A stretch of 64,000 nucleotides of DNA, taken from positions 40,026,001 through 40,090,000 of the forward strand of contig CM077597.1 of the NCBI GenBank assembly GCA_039654915.1, read 5' to 3'. The stretch is from Aquilaria yunnanensis. Its lineage: Eukaryota > Streptophyta > Magnoliopsida > Malvales > Thymelaeaceae. The position numbers and the translations under genes were made by a program. Under the pieces are notes generated by a model. The model was not told the origin of the DNA. It was given only the letters and a program-made list of their open reading frames with translations, and ran no database searches. This document shows positions 35,818-48,301 of the stretch, in pieces. Position 1 is the first letter of the stretch. Each line of letters begins with the position of its first letter.

Positions 35818-37184
35818 TGTTGTGCCCAAAAAGCCAATCATGAGATGATTGTATTTTTGCACATTGAGTCATGATATTTTATTGAGGCATTAATCCAGCA
35901 ATTTTGTTTGTTGTTTTGTTTCTGCGTAACGTAATAAACATAATTGTAACCCTAGAATAATGATATTCTTAAACGTCCCTAGTCTAGTATTATTGTGGAG
36001 CGGGTTACAATAATACATAATGACTAGCATATGTGGAGACTAATACGAGATATGTAGTCTACATATGGGTACAAGTTGGAGAACTTGTGTACTGGATCGA
36101 CCCACCATGAGAACACTTCATGGATCGTTATATGAGTGTCATTAGTGATTCTCATAGTGATCATGGTATATGTAGTCCTTCGACCTAAGATCATCAAGGT
36201 TCCCTACATGTGAGTCACATACTTTGATACTTTCCTTTGTTACTCGTAACTGAGTGAACTTGAAGGAGGTCATTGGGTATGTCACATATCATGCAGAGGG
36301 ATTTGTATGATCAAGATGGGATTTGTCCCTCCTATGTAACGGGAGTAATATCTTTGGGCCCCTTGATAGAGTGAGACTTAGAAAATGCATGGCCATGCTC
36401 TGATGAGTTGATATATGATATCAATGTCGTCAGTTTAAGTTGGTCTTCTCGGTAATCAAGAAACCAAAGATTGGGCTATCTTGGACAAAGGGACAATGGC
36501 ATATATCGGTGATGATCATAAAGGTTTAGTCGATTCACCGACAATCTTGTCACTTGGGTAGCAATGATGTGTTGCTAGACACCGCTCATTGCTTATGATG
36601 ATAAATGTGATTTATGTCATTGCCAACATAGCAAGAGCCTATTGGGTCGCACACATAGAGCTATTTGGATCATTAGAGTGCATGGGCTAATTATTTGGGT
36701 TATGGTTTCACTTTAATTTCGTATTAATAATGGGCCAAGGAGTTGAGCCATTATTAAGACCGAAATTAAATCCTAATTGGATTAGGGCTTTGAAACCCAT
36801 TAGGCCTGGAAGTTGAGTCTCACTATAAATACAACTTTTAAGTGAGAAATTCGCAGGTCTCCTTGCCCTAGCCTCCCAAAAGGACAGTCGCACTCTTATC
36901 TTGCAATTCCTTGGAGGACGCAAGCTAGCACTGCAAGCGCAAGAGAAATGCATCTGCCGGGACGTTGTGGAAGCGTGGTGATCCCGAGAGGATCGTGTGG
37001 ATACCATAGACAGCCTAAACATGTCAACTGTTCAGGTTTTGTGATTCGACTCTACAGTTGAGTGAGAGATCTCAACCAAAAATTAGGTATGAAATTTTCA
37101 AACACCCGGTTTACCCCGTTTCACTTGGATCCTGGAGGGTTTCGGTTAAATTTCGCTACACTGTTTGGCTCCCGAAACCCAACA
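35812..37184 (+). mobile_element. 3' LTR of copia H1
   Basis: 1373 bp. It matches the 5' LTR but lacks 42 bp at about 36480, where the 5' copy has extra sequence between two TAT triplets. TATAAATA lies at 36824-36831. The palindrome present in the 5' copy is damaged here (about 36597-36622). Confidence 0.96.
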
Positions 37185-38657
37185 TTAGGGTGGTTGGCTA
37201 AGGTAAAGAAAGCACAGGAAAATGACGATAATCTTAAAAAGATTAGTAGGGAAGAAAAATATGGTACTTTTAGTAGAAAATTTCAATATAAAGATGGGAT
37301 GTTACACTATGGTGTTAAGCTATACGTGCTAGACATGGAGGATTTAAGGGAGCAAATCTTACAAGAGGCACATAATAGCAGGCTGAGTGTACATCCAAGT
37401 GCTAAAAAGATGTACCATGATTGAAAAACCCCTTTCTGGTGGCCTGGCCTAAAGAAAGACATTAGCCAACATGTGGCAAAATGCCTCACCTGTTAAATGG
37501 TGAAGGCAGAACACCAAAAACTGGCTGGAACTCTTTAGAGCTTACCCATACCTAAAAGAAAATGGGCTTCCATTACTATGTACTTCCTGGTAGGATTACC
37601 AAAGACGGTAGCCCATAATGATGCAGTGTGGGCGGTTGTTGATAGATTAACAAAATCCGCTCACTTTATACCTATTAAAGTTACCTTACTATGGATAAGC
37701 TAGCACATATGTACCTTAAAGAGGTCCTTATGTTACATGGAATACCTGATTAGATTGTATCTAATAGAAACCCAAGGTTTGTCTCTAAATTTTGGACAGC
37801 CTTTCCGAGGGCGTTAGGCAGTACAATTAGCCTTAGTACTACCTATCACCCATAGATAGATGGGAAATTAGGAAGGGTGATCCAAACCATAGAGGACATG
37901 CTAAGAAGGTGTGCCATGGATTTTAAAGGTGAGTGGGATAATCATTTTTCATTGGTGGAGTTCGCCAATAATAACAGTTATCAAGCTGCAATAGGCATGG
38001 CACATTATGAAGCCTTTTATTGGAGAAAGTGTATGACTCCACATTGTTGGGCAAGCCTTACAGACTGAGTTAAGCCCAGAAATCATAGCTAAAACCACAG
38101 CTAAAATAAAACAGATCCAAACAAGGATCAAGGCAGCTTCTCATAGTTAGGAGAAGTATGCCAATATTAGAAGAAGAGAATTGGAGTTTGACATAGGGGA
38201 TAAAGTACTGTTGAGGGTATCTCCTATGAAAAGTGTGATCCGATTTGGGCAAAAAAATAAGTTAGCCCCAATGTATATTGGACCTTTTGAAATCTTAGAG
38301 AAAGTGGGTAGGGTGGCTTATAGATTGGCATTACCACCAAACGTGTCTCACATGCACAATTTTTCCATGTAAGTCAACTCCAAAAATGCATCATAGACTC
38401 GAGACAAGTGTTGACCACTTCTGATGTGCCTATTCGTGAGTACTTGACCTATGTGGAAAGACCTATACAAATCTTCGATGGACAAGTCAGGAAATTGAGA
38501 AGCAAGTGGATTCCCATGGTTAAGATCTTGTGGTCTAACCGTACAGAAGAGGAGGCTACTTGGGAGATAGACGAGGATATATTAACCCAGTATCCTGATG
38601 ATCTTGCTAAACTTAAGCAAGATTTGGAGGACCAAATAGCTTCAGAGGGGGAGAATG
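37185..38657 (+). pseudogene. Integrase and chromodomain of element E
   Basis: Pol resumes after the copia duplication: an N-terminal integrase region (YKDGMLHYGVKLYV, LREQILQEAHNSRLSVHPS) with the HHCC half decayed, then core fragments (MIQTIEDMLRRCAMDF, LVEFANNNSYQAAIGM), a C-terminal block (FDIGDKVLLRVSPMK, YIGPFEILEKVGRVAYRLALP), and a chromodomain (KLRSKWIPMVKILWSN, EATWEIDEDILTQYPD). Many stops and frame changes are present. The chromodomain normally directs integration by binding chromatin marks. The polypurine tract cagagggggagaatg abuts the 3' LTR at 38658. Confidence 0.9.
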
Positions 38658-41203
38658 TGACGTCCCTCGGAGCTATAAGTTTAATCGGCCGGGTAATTAG
38701 TTAATATAATAAATTACACTTTAGATAATTTATTTGCAAGCTAAGTCTCAGTAATTTAGGGTCGAGTATTTAAAAATGAATAAAATTGATCATTTAAACC
38801 AACCAGGCCAAGAGAGGTATTTTGGTCATTTCATATAGTGACCCATTTTTATTGCACGATTGGGTAAAGTATAAGAAAATATTAAATTTGAGGTATCATG
38901 ATTTTTCATGATTTCCACTCTATCATCATGAAATTTTGGATTAACTAGATTGTTAATAAGTGGTTTAAATGTGACCTTGATAAAGGTAAGGAAAAAATTG
39001 AATATAAACGAAAGTATTAGATTGGTCATGTAATTATATCTGTGAAGAAACTAACTGTGGTGTAATACCAACTTTGGTTCTAAAGTTTAAGCGTGTTACA
39101 CAGAAACCTAAATTTACTAGAGAGTACAAAGAGGGCACTCAGCGCGTGATTTTTAAAGAGAGGCGGTGGCGTTTTAATTAAGTCAACTGGGTCATTTCTT
39201 TCATGTTTAACCACACAAAACTTCGCCCCTCTTCCCAGAAATGCCGTGGACAAACTTGCTTAAGCTCCCAACATCCAAATTCTCTTAAATTAAACACCAA
39301 TTAGCAAGGATTTGGGGTTGAAATCATGTAGTCTTGCATTTGGAGCTAGAGTTGAGCTCAATTGTTGCAGGTAAGTAAACAAATTATTTTTCACCTAATT
39401 TTTTTAGTTCCATTTCAGAATTGGAGTTGCTGGAAACTATGTTCCATGTATGTTTATTGAATAAACTAAATATGGGAAGTTGAGAAATAACTTAAATTAC
39501 AAAGAAATGGTGTTCTGTTAGGAGGATATGGATCGATGTATTATGCATAGCTTTTCCTATATAGTTTTGAAGTTTGTGGCTAGAGGAAGGAGTTGGAATC
39601 AATATTGCTTGATTATTGCTAAGTATAAAAGACTAACAAGCAAGGAAAAGGAAAATATTGGGTCTAAGTTTTATTAAAGGCCAATTACGTGGAGACCAAT
39701 GTAAAAGTTAATTTAGTCATTTAAACCATATGGGGCTTTCTTAATTATTAGACTAAATATGGGTTATTTATGTGTTAAATGATCAATATAGGTCTTGAGC
39801 GTAAGCTACTAAGAAGAGACCTAAGTTTGGCTTGAAACCGAGACAAAAAGAATCAAGTGCCTTGAGCTTCCAAACTAAGTTATCTAAGGAAAGGGTTATT
39901 TAATTTGTGTGCTTATGTGTTAAATAAATTTGGCTATGATACTTGTATATCAAGTGGCCAAGTTATTGATAAATTGAACAACCATATGATTTGAGTACTG
40001 ATGACTATGCAGAAGCTTATATGATTGGGTTTGGTAAGAAGCCAAACTATGAAGTGCATATGAAGTGTGTAAGTGCATATTTGTAAACTTGTATATATAG
40101 AAAAAAAAAGACCTTAATATGGTCTAATTTATGGTGAGTATAATGGGTTAGGAACCTACGACACCTAAGGTAACAATGATGGGCTAAGACCTGAATGAAC
40201 CTCAGAAGGGGAGGTGTCCTTAACCACTCACAAAAACTTATAAAGGTAGCACTAACACATGCACTAAGTAAGCAAATAGTTCACTCCTGTACATAAAATA
40301 AGGGATATTGGCAAATACTAAGAAGCTTTCAAAGCAGTATTTGTAGGACAAGTTGGACTTGTCAATTGCGGGACAAATGGTTAAAGAAATTGTGGGAACT
40401 AGCTATTCCTATAGTTATTGGCCAATGATATGAGTTCCTGGCACTATGATTTGAGCTCAAGTGCATGAGACATATATATACAGACATCCTGATGGATATT
40501 ATGTAGGGTCCTATACTGTCATTTTTCTTGCAGGTTATAACCCTTAATAGGAACTTTTGGTTCTCACATCCCTTATATATTTTGTGCACAGATACTGGTG
40601 GACCCATGGCTAATAACCAATAAAAGAATTGGTTGTTAGTACTTTGATACCAGGTGTGCAAAATTTAATTAATATCGTACATTGTTGTTAAGTTTCTTTC
40701 TTACCGGTTCCTAATTATTGGAATACTAACTTACTGGCCTTTGTTGTACAGAGGCAAGGAACAGAGAATACCTGAAGACTGTAGTGATCCCTTTTTGGCA
40801 GTATAACTTAGGTGGGATCGGATTCCTAGATTCTCAGTGTGTAGCATATGTATAACACTTTTGTATATGGTGTATATATATGTGTGGAACTTATGCGTCT
40901 GGTAAATGCTATGGAACTAGTGATTGTGTCCCCTAGTAGCTTGTATGGATTCACAATGCATAATAGTATGTTTTATATAAATGCATGTTTGAAGTGCTGG
41001 CCAGCTGCATCAATTATATATTATTTGTATGGTCATTGACCTACAGCCATAGTAATGTGTAGTATAAAATAGTATTGCATTAAGGATTTAATCAATTAGT
41101 AGGCCTACTAAGGACAAATTTACATAGGCCTAACACTGAATGAGTGTAAGGTTCCTGGGGTCCTATATGACTAAGATGGGATTAAGGTTCAAGTCTTGTG
41201 ACA
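38658..41203 (+). mobile_element. 3' LTR of element E
   Basis: 2546 bp, TGACGTCC to TTGTGACA, collinear with 20742-23279. Right of it Harbinger sequence resumes. Confidence 0.92.
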
Positions 41204-41767
41204 TCGTGGTTCCTAAATGCACTAGAAGGTATTTACACGTGCATTGCTCCTTCTAATTTTTGTTGTTATTTTTTGTTGTAGTCTTATTGGTGTATCCTAT
41301 TGCATAATATATTTTCTAGGTCATTATTATCTTGTAGACACAGTTTATACAAACTTGGAGGGTTTTCCTGCCCCATGCCATTGGGTTAATTACCATCGCA
41401 CTGATGTTGGAGCAAGGCCGAAGGAGCCCAAGAGCAATTCAAATTTGCACATTCTAGCATGTGAAATGTAGTTGAAAGAATAATTGGGCACACTAAAATG
41501 AAATGGGCTATACTGAAGCGATTGAATCATTTCAGTATGGAGTTGCAATCCCGGATCGTTATAGCATGTTGTGCCCTTTATAACTATGTATGCATGAGAA
41601 GTGTGTATGACCCTGAGTTGTGTGAATCTCGGTATGGACATTACTCACAAGAGGCCAACAATCCAGAGATAGAGGCCTTGAATGAAATCATGATGCACAA
41701 GGAGACACCCACGATGGCTGCGATATGGGATACCATCATAGGAAAGATTGCAAGATATTTTGGCTAA
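41204..41767 (+). pseudogene. PIF/Harbinger transposase pseudogene, 3' part
   Basis: This continues the gene broken at 20741. GHYYLVDTVYTN follows a good 3' splice site (tttctag before GTCATT, about 41319). A second frame reads VERIIGHTKMKWAILKRLNHF; its Glu (41474-41476) is the third catalytic residue. Next comes the typical RIVIACCALYNYV and a C-terminus ending ARYFG with TAA. One frame change separates the two blocks. With the left part, all three catalytic positions are present though the gene is split and has stops. Confidence 0.88.
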
Positions 41768-42474
41768 TGAACTGGAAGGTCGGATGATCAGGGTTTAAAT
41801 CAAAGATTGAGCGAACAAAATGTACGTATCCGACCAGGTTGGAAGCATGTAGGCTAGGGGTCCTATATATTTTATTCATTGTTACTTGGACTTACATAGA
41901 CTTCCCTATAATGTAAGGTTTCCCAATTACCTAATCTGATTGGTACAAATGCCTCAAGTTGATCAAATTAGAGACAAAAGTATAGGAAATGGAGATGTAC
42001 ATAGTACATTATGAAACACAAAGGCTCATTAACGTGAAAGGGGAGATAGGAAAAGTAACACAGTATGCTAATATTGTGGGAAACCTTGACCGCAACATAT
42101 GAAGACCTAAAAAAATGAAGGGGCAACAAAAACACAACAATGACGTAGCATGTAAGAGAGAGCAAGGGAGAATAGAGCAATGATGTAGCATGTGAGAAAG
42201 AGAAAAAAAGGGAATAGGAGCCCTGGAAAAAAATGTAGCAGAAAGGAGATGAGAGAAAGAGAAAAAAATGCAAAAAATAAATAAAAAAATAGAGACAAGA
42301 TAGGAAAGAGAGGGGGGAAATAAAGAAAAAGATGAATAGACATTAGAGAGAGAAAAAGAATGAAAAATGAAAAAAAGAAAAGAAAGAGTGTACGGGCTGC
42401 CCACATTTGACTTTAAAATCAAAAGAACCAAGTAGCTTAAATGGGCTAAAAAGCCCAACCGAATTGGCTCTTAA
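41768..42474. other. No gene; purine-rich low-complexity tract
   Basis: From about 42090 to 42400 the plus strand is dominated by A and G (repeats of gagaaa and aaaaaga). The minus-strand open frame of 149 codons here (42458-42009) is a Ser, Phe and Leu low-complexity product of that composition. The Harbinger 3' end may lie at the left but I found no inverted repeat. Confidence 0.45.
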
Positions 42475-43902
42475 TTGCTTTTGTTAGCTCATAGGTTATA
42501 TCATAGTCTCTAAGTTCGATGCACTACTTGGACAAGCATCTTGAGTGATCAATTCTTTTCATGATGCCTCTTAGAGGAAGACTTGCTGGGACAAGTATGA
42601 TATGTCCTTAAAAGTACGGTCAAAATCGCCTTTTCACCAGCACTAAGGTATATATTGCCTTTTGTAATTCTGGGCAGTTGACCTTGGCACCATGCAATGA
42701 TTTGTTGATGAAGTATGCTGGCTATTGTTGTTCCTTTTCATCTTTACACAGAAGGGCCGAATTGACTACCTTTTAACTTACAGCCAAGTAAAACATGGGG
42801 AATTCTCCCTTGTTCATTTGCCGTAAGGTTTTTAGCTTGGTAAAGTAAATTTTCAACATTTTCCATGCCTTCTAGCACTCTTTGTTCTACTGAAGTTGCC
42901 CATGTCCGACCTCAGGCTATTGTTTAGGTGACATCAATCACCATGTTGGCAAATGAAGTGACTAAGCATGGTTATCCTGCCTGTTATTTTTTGCACATCC
43001 TTTATCGACTCAATAGTTTGGAAATCTAGATGATCTTTAACCTTTTTTGGATTTGTATTGATCTTTTGTTCCAAAACGAAGAGGGCATGGAATTTCCCTA
43101 TTGCTATGTTGAATAAGCACTTCTCAAGTTTCAAATGCATGCCAAAATTCGTCAATTGTTGAAGGGTTTCCTTAATGTCTTCAATATAGCTTGATGGGTG
43201 TTGGCTTTTGACAATCATGTCAACAATGTCAACTTCCATATTTCTTATAATCTATTCAGCAAAAACCTTATCCACAATGTGCTAGTAGGTCACCGCAATA
43301 TTCTTCAATCATAATGGCAACCCTACATTGCAAAAAATAGCTTTCATCAGTTATGAAGGATGTCCTTTCTTCATCCTTTGGGTTGATCTAGAATTTGGTG
43401 GTACTTATTGAAAGCATTAAGAAAACTTAGGGCCTTATATTTCATAGTTCAGTCTACCAATTGTTAAATTGAGGGGAGTGGGTAAGAGTCATTTGAGCAA
43501 GCTTCAAAGAATTTAGTGAAGTCTATGCATACCTAAATATTATCACTTTCCTCTTTCATAGCTATCACTATGCTTTTCAACTAGTTTGGATATTTGACTT
43601 CCCTCACACCCACCTCTAAGAGTTGTTCAACCTCCTGATTAACAAAAGGTTTTTTAGGTGGTGTGAAGTTTGTTTTCTTTTGCCTAATTGGTCTGGCTTC
43701 AGGATTCATGCTAAGAATATGTTGGATGATGCCTAGATCGATTCTAGGCATGTCCTTCGGTGGGTAGGCAAGGAGGTCTTTTTTTGAATTTAGAAAGTTT
43801 AGAAGTTTAGCTTTGCCATTCTTAGGCATGTTTTTGCCAATCTTGATACATCACCCTAGAATCAATTTGAGACCATTTGTCTCTACGTTGTCATCTTTGA
43901 TT
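42475..43902 (-). pseudogene. RT remnant of Tat D
   Basis: Minus-strand frames match Tat C RT. 43829-43581 reads LAYPPKDMPRIDLGIIQH and RPIRQKKTNFTPPKKPF. 43239-42934 reads MEVDIVDMIVKSQ, where Tat C has MEVYVDDMIVKS, so the catalytic box is destroyed; then FGMHLKLEKCLFN and DVQKITGRITMLS. The RNase H side is present as DNA similarity only. Confidence 0.85.
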
Positions 43903-43907
43903 TTTCA

Positions 43908-46267
43908 TGTCACACCCCACACAGGCCCCGACCCATTCGCACTCTGTAACACTCACCCATTCTTGTTCAAAAGTTGCCAAACTAATAACTTTCAAATGTT
44001 ATTACCAAACTTTTCAATTCGGCCAACCTTTTTTATTGGGCTTTAAGTCTTATTTTCTTAAGTTAATGGGCTTGGGAGGTGGCCCAGGAGGCTTTTAAGA
44101 GTACTAGAACAAATACTTGCAACAGAAACAAGGCCCACTACCACTAACTTGCAATACAAGCAAGGCTATAATTGACAACTTGCATAACAAGCAAGGCCAT
44201 AAAAGATATCTTGCAATGCAAGCAAGGCATACACTCATGTAATAAGTGTCTAAGTTATGTGACCTTTTCTAGTGTACTACGATGCATGGCAACAAAGAAG
44301 CCCACCTAAGTCTTTAAGGTTTGAAAACCAACTTTCATATGCATATGAACATTCGGCCAAACTAGAACATAAGAGGTTTTCCATTCAAACACATCCATCA
44401 GTCATAAATATACAAGTCTTATTTGGCTCATAAGCATCCATCATTTACATGTCCAAAACCATCATCCACCAAGCATAATTTGGCATACAAAAGTACTCCA
44501 AGTACCATAAAACCTAGGTGCACCTGAGACTACACATATGTACAACAAAAGTTAGCCTATAAAGTACACATAACTTGGCCACATGCCAAGGTTCACCGAA
44601 GTTCAAAGTTTAACAAATGATGCTTACAACCCGAGAACTTTACTCTCCAAAAAGAACCTTAAGTATGCCATAGAGGAGCACACACTACAACACTGGGCCT
44701 ATTGCCATGTTCAGGGTCATAAATGTTAAGACCACAATCAAAGCAATCATCCATACATCGATCCTGCTCACCTAGATAGTCCCACAACTACTCAAGCCTG
44801 CAAAACTTAAAGTATAAGTTTCAGCCTAAACTATAACTCAAGACTTGTACATACATAACCATAACCATAAGCCAAAGCAATCATTGGCACTTACGTTGAA
44901 CTCCAAGGTACACTAGCACACAAGCAAAATCCACACAACCACAACTACTCAAGCTGAATATCTTTTCCTGAAACACAAATGTATGGGCATGAGTACAAAA
45001 CTCAATAGGATTCACAACTCATAACGACCATACATGGTCTATTTAGTTAAGTCTGAAACTTAACCTCCTTAGTGCTAAGTTATCCTGCAACCAAAGACAT
45101 AAGGACAAGAAAAATAATACATATACATGTATAACATGGATCATCCGAGACACTATATAATCATTAACACTACCTACACAGGTTAGCACACACAAACAAC
45201 TCAATCAAGCACACAACTCACACACACATTCCCAACTTGTCTCTCGGCCGAAGCCACTAGTATGTGCTCATGTGTATCTTTGTACACCAATCTTCACCAT
45301 TCCAATCCTCCTTCCACAAGAGCTCTGAAATCATTAGCAAGTTGGCCTCACTCACTCAGATTTCTAGCACATACCATTAACTTGACTAGCTAGCCAAAAA
45401 CAATAAGAACCCGAAAGTTCTCCAATATGCCCATCAAGCAACTAGGATCATTTAGCACAATTAACCATCACTTAGTCACTCTAACTACTTGAATCATGGA
45501 AAATTACCAAGCAAACAAGTAGACATGAATCCTACCTCTACAAAACAAAGCTTGAGTTCTCGGTTGAGCTTGTGTGTCTAAGACCGAGATCAAGCTTCCA
45601 AATCAAGGTTGCCTAACATAACAAGGCCTTCATTTAGTCATCATAATCACTTGATCATGGAAATTTACCAAGAAATCCAAGTGAACTATGAATCTTACCT
45701 CAAAATTGAGCTTGACCAACTCTCAGTCGAACCTTGTTTCTTCAATTCCAAGCTCCAAACGTGAAACTCAAGGTCACCTACCACCGAAATTGAGGAATCC
45801 AAGCTTGATTTCATTTTCCAAGCTTCAATTCATCAACAATCTGGCATGAATTCGACAGTAACACATTATGAGGTCTCAAGAACACACCAAACTCGGTTAA
45901 ACCAAGACTAAGAATGGCAATGAGTACTAAGTCTTGAGTGGAAGCATGCATTAGACGGTTACACGCCAAATGGCACCAAAAATGGTCTAATATCCACTCT
46001 CGGCCTCATAAACTTTGTATGGTGCTATTAAACCATGAAGACTTCATAGTCTCACTTAAATCACTCGGTTAGAAGTTCATAATGGCCACTTAACTTTATT
46101 TCTCACCATTGACAACATAGTCATTATTTCATCTGCACATTGAACCCAAGACTTCTCGGTTTTGCACACACATCACTAATCACATTTTCATTCAAGTCCT
46201 TCAAGTTTTGTTTTACATTTTCCATGCATTCTTGGCCTAAGCCAAGCACTGAGGAATGGTCCTGACA
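43908..46267 (-). mobile_element. Solo LTR F in Tat D
   Basis: 2360 bp with TGTCACAC and CCTGACA ends, flanked by the perfect 5-bp duplication tttca (43903-43907 and 46268-46272). No internal element sequence is present. Reading TGTCAGGACC to GTGTGACA on the minus strand looks like a usual LTR start and end, so I tentatively orient it minus. It splits the RT and protease regions of Tat D. Confidence 0.9.
44116..44240. repeat. Four short tandem repeats in LTR F
   Basis: Units beginning cttgca start at 44116, 44148, 44179 and 44210, so the period is 31-32 bp. Each unit carries acaagcaaggc or a variant. Confidence 0.75.
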
Positions 46268-46272
46268 TTTCA

Positions 46273-46930
46273 TCCTTAGTAGCTAGCTTATTTGTATTAC
46301 CCAAGGTCGTATTAGCCAAAGTATGTGCATACATTTTAGGTGCTGCTTGATGAAACTTGGTGAAAAATATTCAAACCTTGGCTTGATCCATAAAGATAAT
46401 AGCATTTCCTTGTTCAGCATCCAAGGTGATGGTCAGATATCTGACATTTATTCTCACATAAAGGTTTTCCTTAGCCTATTTTCTAATAACGGTATTCTAG
46501 GGCAAAGTGACATCGATGACAATGAACCTTGCCAATGATTATGCATAAAATTCTCCATTACCTTCGGTAGTCTTTCCCTTTACTATAAAGGGCAGATCAA
46601 TCCACCTTAAAAATGTAACTTGGTAAGACCTACAGGAAAGGTCAACGATGACATTGGCTTTAACAACTCAATTGATATCCCCATTCTTGACAAAAGATGG
46701 GTGACGAGCATGTCCGTGTTGGACCCATCATCGCATAAGACCCTTTTCATATCCAAGTTGCATATTCGGGCCATGATGAGAAACGGGTCATCATGGGGGA
46801 ACTTCACACTAGACCAATCACTCCTAGCTAAGTGATTTACTAGATTGCCAAACTCGACCAAGTCTATTTCTTTATCCTCCCTATTCCTTCTTGTTGATGG
46901 AAGATCAGTGGTAGTGGTCTGTATGACCAC
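46273..46930 (-). pseudogene. Protease region of Tat D
   Basis: The minus-strand frame 46930-46607 reads TVKFPHDD-like SVKFPHDDPFLIMARIC, then VLCDDGSNTDML, the aspartic protease site matching LLDDGSNADVL in Tat C, then LLSRMGISIELLKP. Sequence to the left is similar to the Tat C protease-RT linker but without an open frame. Confidence 0.85.
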
Positions 46931-47039
46931 GGCATGTGGGGGATGGCTACCTCTGAGGACTCCTATTACTCTTCTAGTGGTCTATGACATAGTCATCATT
47001 CTCAAATTTGCTACTATCATTTCTTCCACCATTCTTTGG

Positions 47040-48301
47040 AGAAAAGAGGAAAAGGTACTTCTGCAATTAGCCTTGTTTTATTAAGCACTCTATATGCTTC
47101 CTCAACTGGTGGCAATCTTTTGTGTCATGGCCATTGCCCTAATAAAACTCACAGTATTCTTTGGGATTCTTCTTATTGCTTGAGGTTATAGGCCTTGGAC
47201 ATTTCACTCTACCCTACCTATCTAGAGCCAATAGAATTTTGGTTTGGGACTTGTTCATGGCGTGTATGAAGGCTTTTTCCCTCAGTTATTCCAAGGTGGC
47301 CAACTTCTTCCTGCTTCATTTCAAGGTTGGTATGGTGAGGTTTTTTGAAGCCCATTCTTCACTAAAAGAATGCAAAATTTGGGAAAGAGGTCTACTACCT
47401 TGAGTACTTTTCTTTTCAATCTATTGACGTGGTCTCCAAGTGATTCTTTGTCTCTTTCACACTATACTGAATACTTGGGTGGCCTTTTTTGCCGAAAGGC
47501 TACCCCTGAGGAACTTGTGTACAAAAGTAGTTGAATGTTCTTCAAAATAAGAGACAGAGCAAGGGAGTAGATAATTGTGACAAGCTATCGCTGCACCATA
47601 GAGCATTGCTTTGAAACATTTATGTAGCATAGTATCATCAGCACTATTCAGCATCATATTTTTGGTGTACTTTATGAGATAAGCCTAGGGGTCACTTATT
47701 TTGTCACAAGAATCCAGTAAAGGAACCCAAAAATTTGACGGCAAGGCTGCATGATGATAAGCCTAGGGGTCACTCATTTTGTCACAAGAATCCAGTAAAG
47801 GAACCCAAAAATTTGACGGCAAGGCTGCATGATGGACCTTCTAAAGAAAGAGGGCCTCATCATCGATCAAAGTCCAGGAAAGTCAGGTCCAGTTATGCTT
47901 TTGACATATTTGCTCTTTAGTCCTTTCTAGCATTTCTAGGAGGTTAACTACAAGTCTGACGGTACAAGGTTCATGCTTGTATTGCCGATGACTCACTATA
48001 GTGAATAATATTAGCTTCTGGGTGAATAATTCCTCCACCAATATGATTTGCACTCCTTAGGGGTAGGCTTTCTCTTCTCCTAAGCTATTTTTTGACCATG
48101 GGGTGAGGTCTCCTCGAGGGTGACTCATCTTAAGCACTCCTCATTTTCTCAACATTAGAGTTAACCTCCTCGATAGAATTGTTGATTTCTCCGGTGACTA
48201 GTGTCTCTCCATAAACATGTAGGCCAGACATTGTTCAAGCTATTGGGTGATCTCAAGCATGAGATTGCACTAAAACTCACAAAGGAAACCCACCATCATG
48301 G
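47040..48301 (-). pseudogene. Gag remnant of Tat D
   Basis: Minus-strand similarity to Tat C gag: the His/Cys region near 47060-47160, and SADDTMLHKCFKAMLYGAAIACHNYL at 47657-47457, which aligns with the GADDATMCKCFEVTL block of C. The N-terminal part toward 48240 is DNA-level similarity only. A 78-bp tandem duplication lies within it. The X LTR cuts it at 48302. Confidence 0.75.
47678..47833. repeat. 78-bp perfect-period tandem duplication
   Basis: Two adjacent 78-bp units (47678-47755 and 47756-47833) starting gataagcctagggg differ at one visible position (cacttatt against cactcatt). The unit length is a multiple of three. Confidence 0.95.

Larger units (their letters stand above)
29054..37184 (+). 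mobile_element. Ty1/copia retrotransposon H1, nearly intact
   Basis: A full-length element of 8131 bp with two LTRs, primer site, polypurine tract and one gag-pol frame. The flanking duplication is a perfect ttagg (29049-29053 and 37185-37189). It lies in pol of element E. Gene order is gag, protease, integrase, RT, RNase H, diagnostic of Ty1/copia. I do not assign a lineage. Related LTRs H2 and H3 lie at 50730 onward and 59799-61215. Confidence 0.97.
20742..41203 (+). mobile_element. Tekay-like chromodomain Ty3 retrotransposon E
   Basis: Long LTRs (about 2.5 kb) at 20742-23279 and 38658-41203 bound gag, protease, RT, RNase H, integrase and a C-terminal chromodomain. Flanking pentamers are gcgtg (20737-20741) and tcgtg (41204-41208), four of five identical. 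The element splits a Harbinger transposase and was later hit by a solo X LTR in gag and by copia H1 between RNase H and integrase. Stops are numerous. Chromodomain and long LTRs point to the Tekay/Del group; that assignment is inferred. Confidence 0.92.
42475..48301 (-). mobile_element. Degraded Tat-lineage Ty3 element D
   Basis: A minus-strand remnant collinear with Tat C: RNase H start and RT at the left, protease in the middle, gag at the right. No LTR is recognisable. It is split by solo LTR F and ends on the right where an X LTR begins at 48302. It is the most decayed Tat copy here. Confidence 0.8.

Noticed and set aside
42009..42458. 149-codon minus-strand frame
   Set aside because: It is a Ser/Phe/Leu low-complexity product of an A/G-rich tract; overlapping frames in the same tract are equally open.
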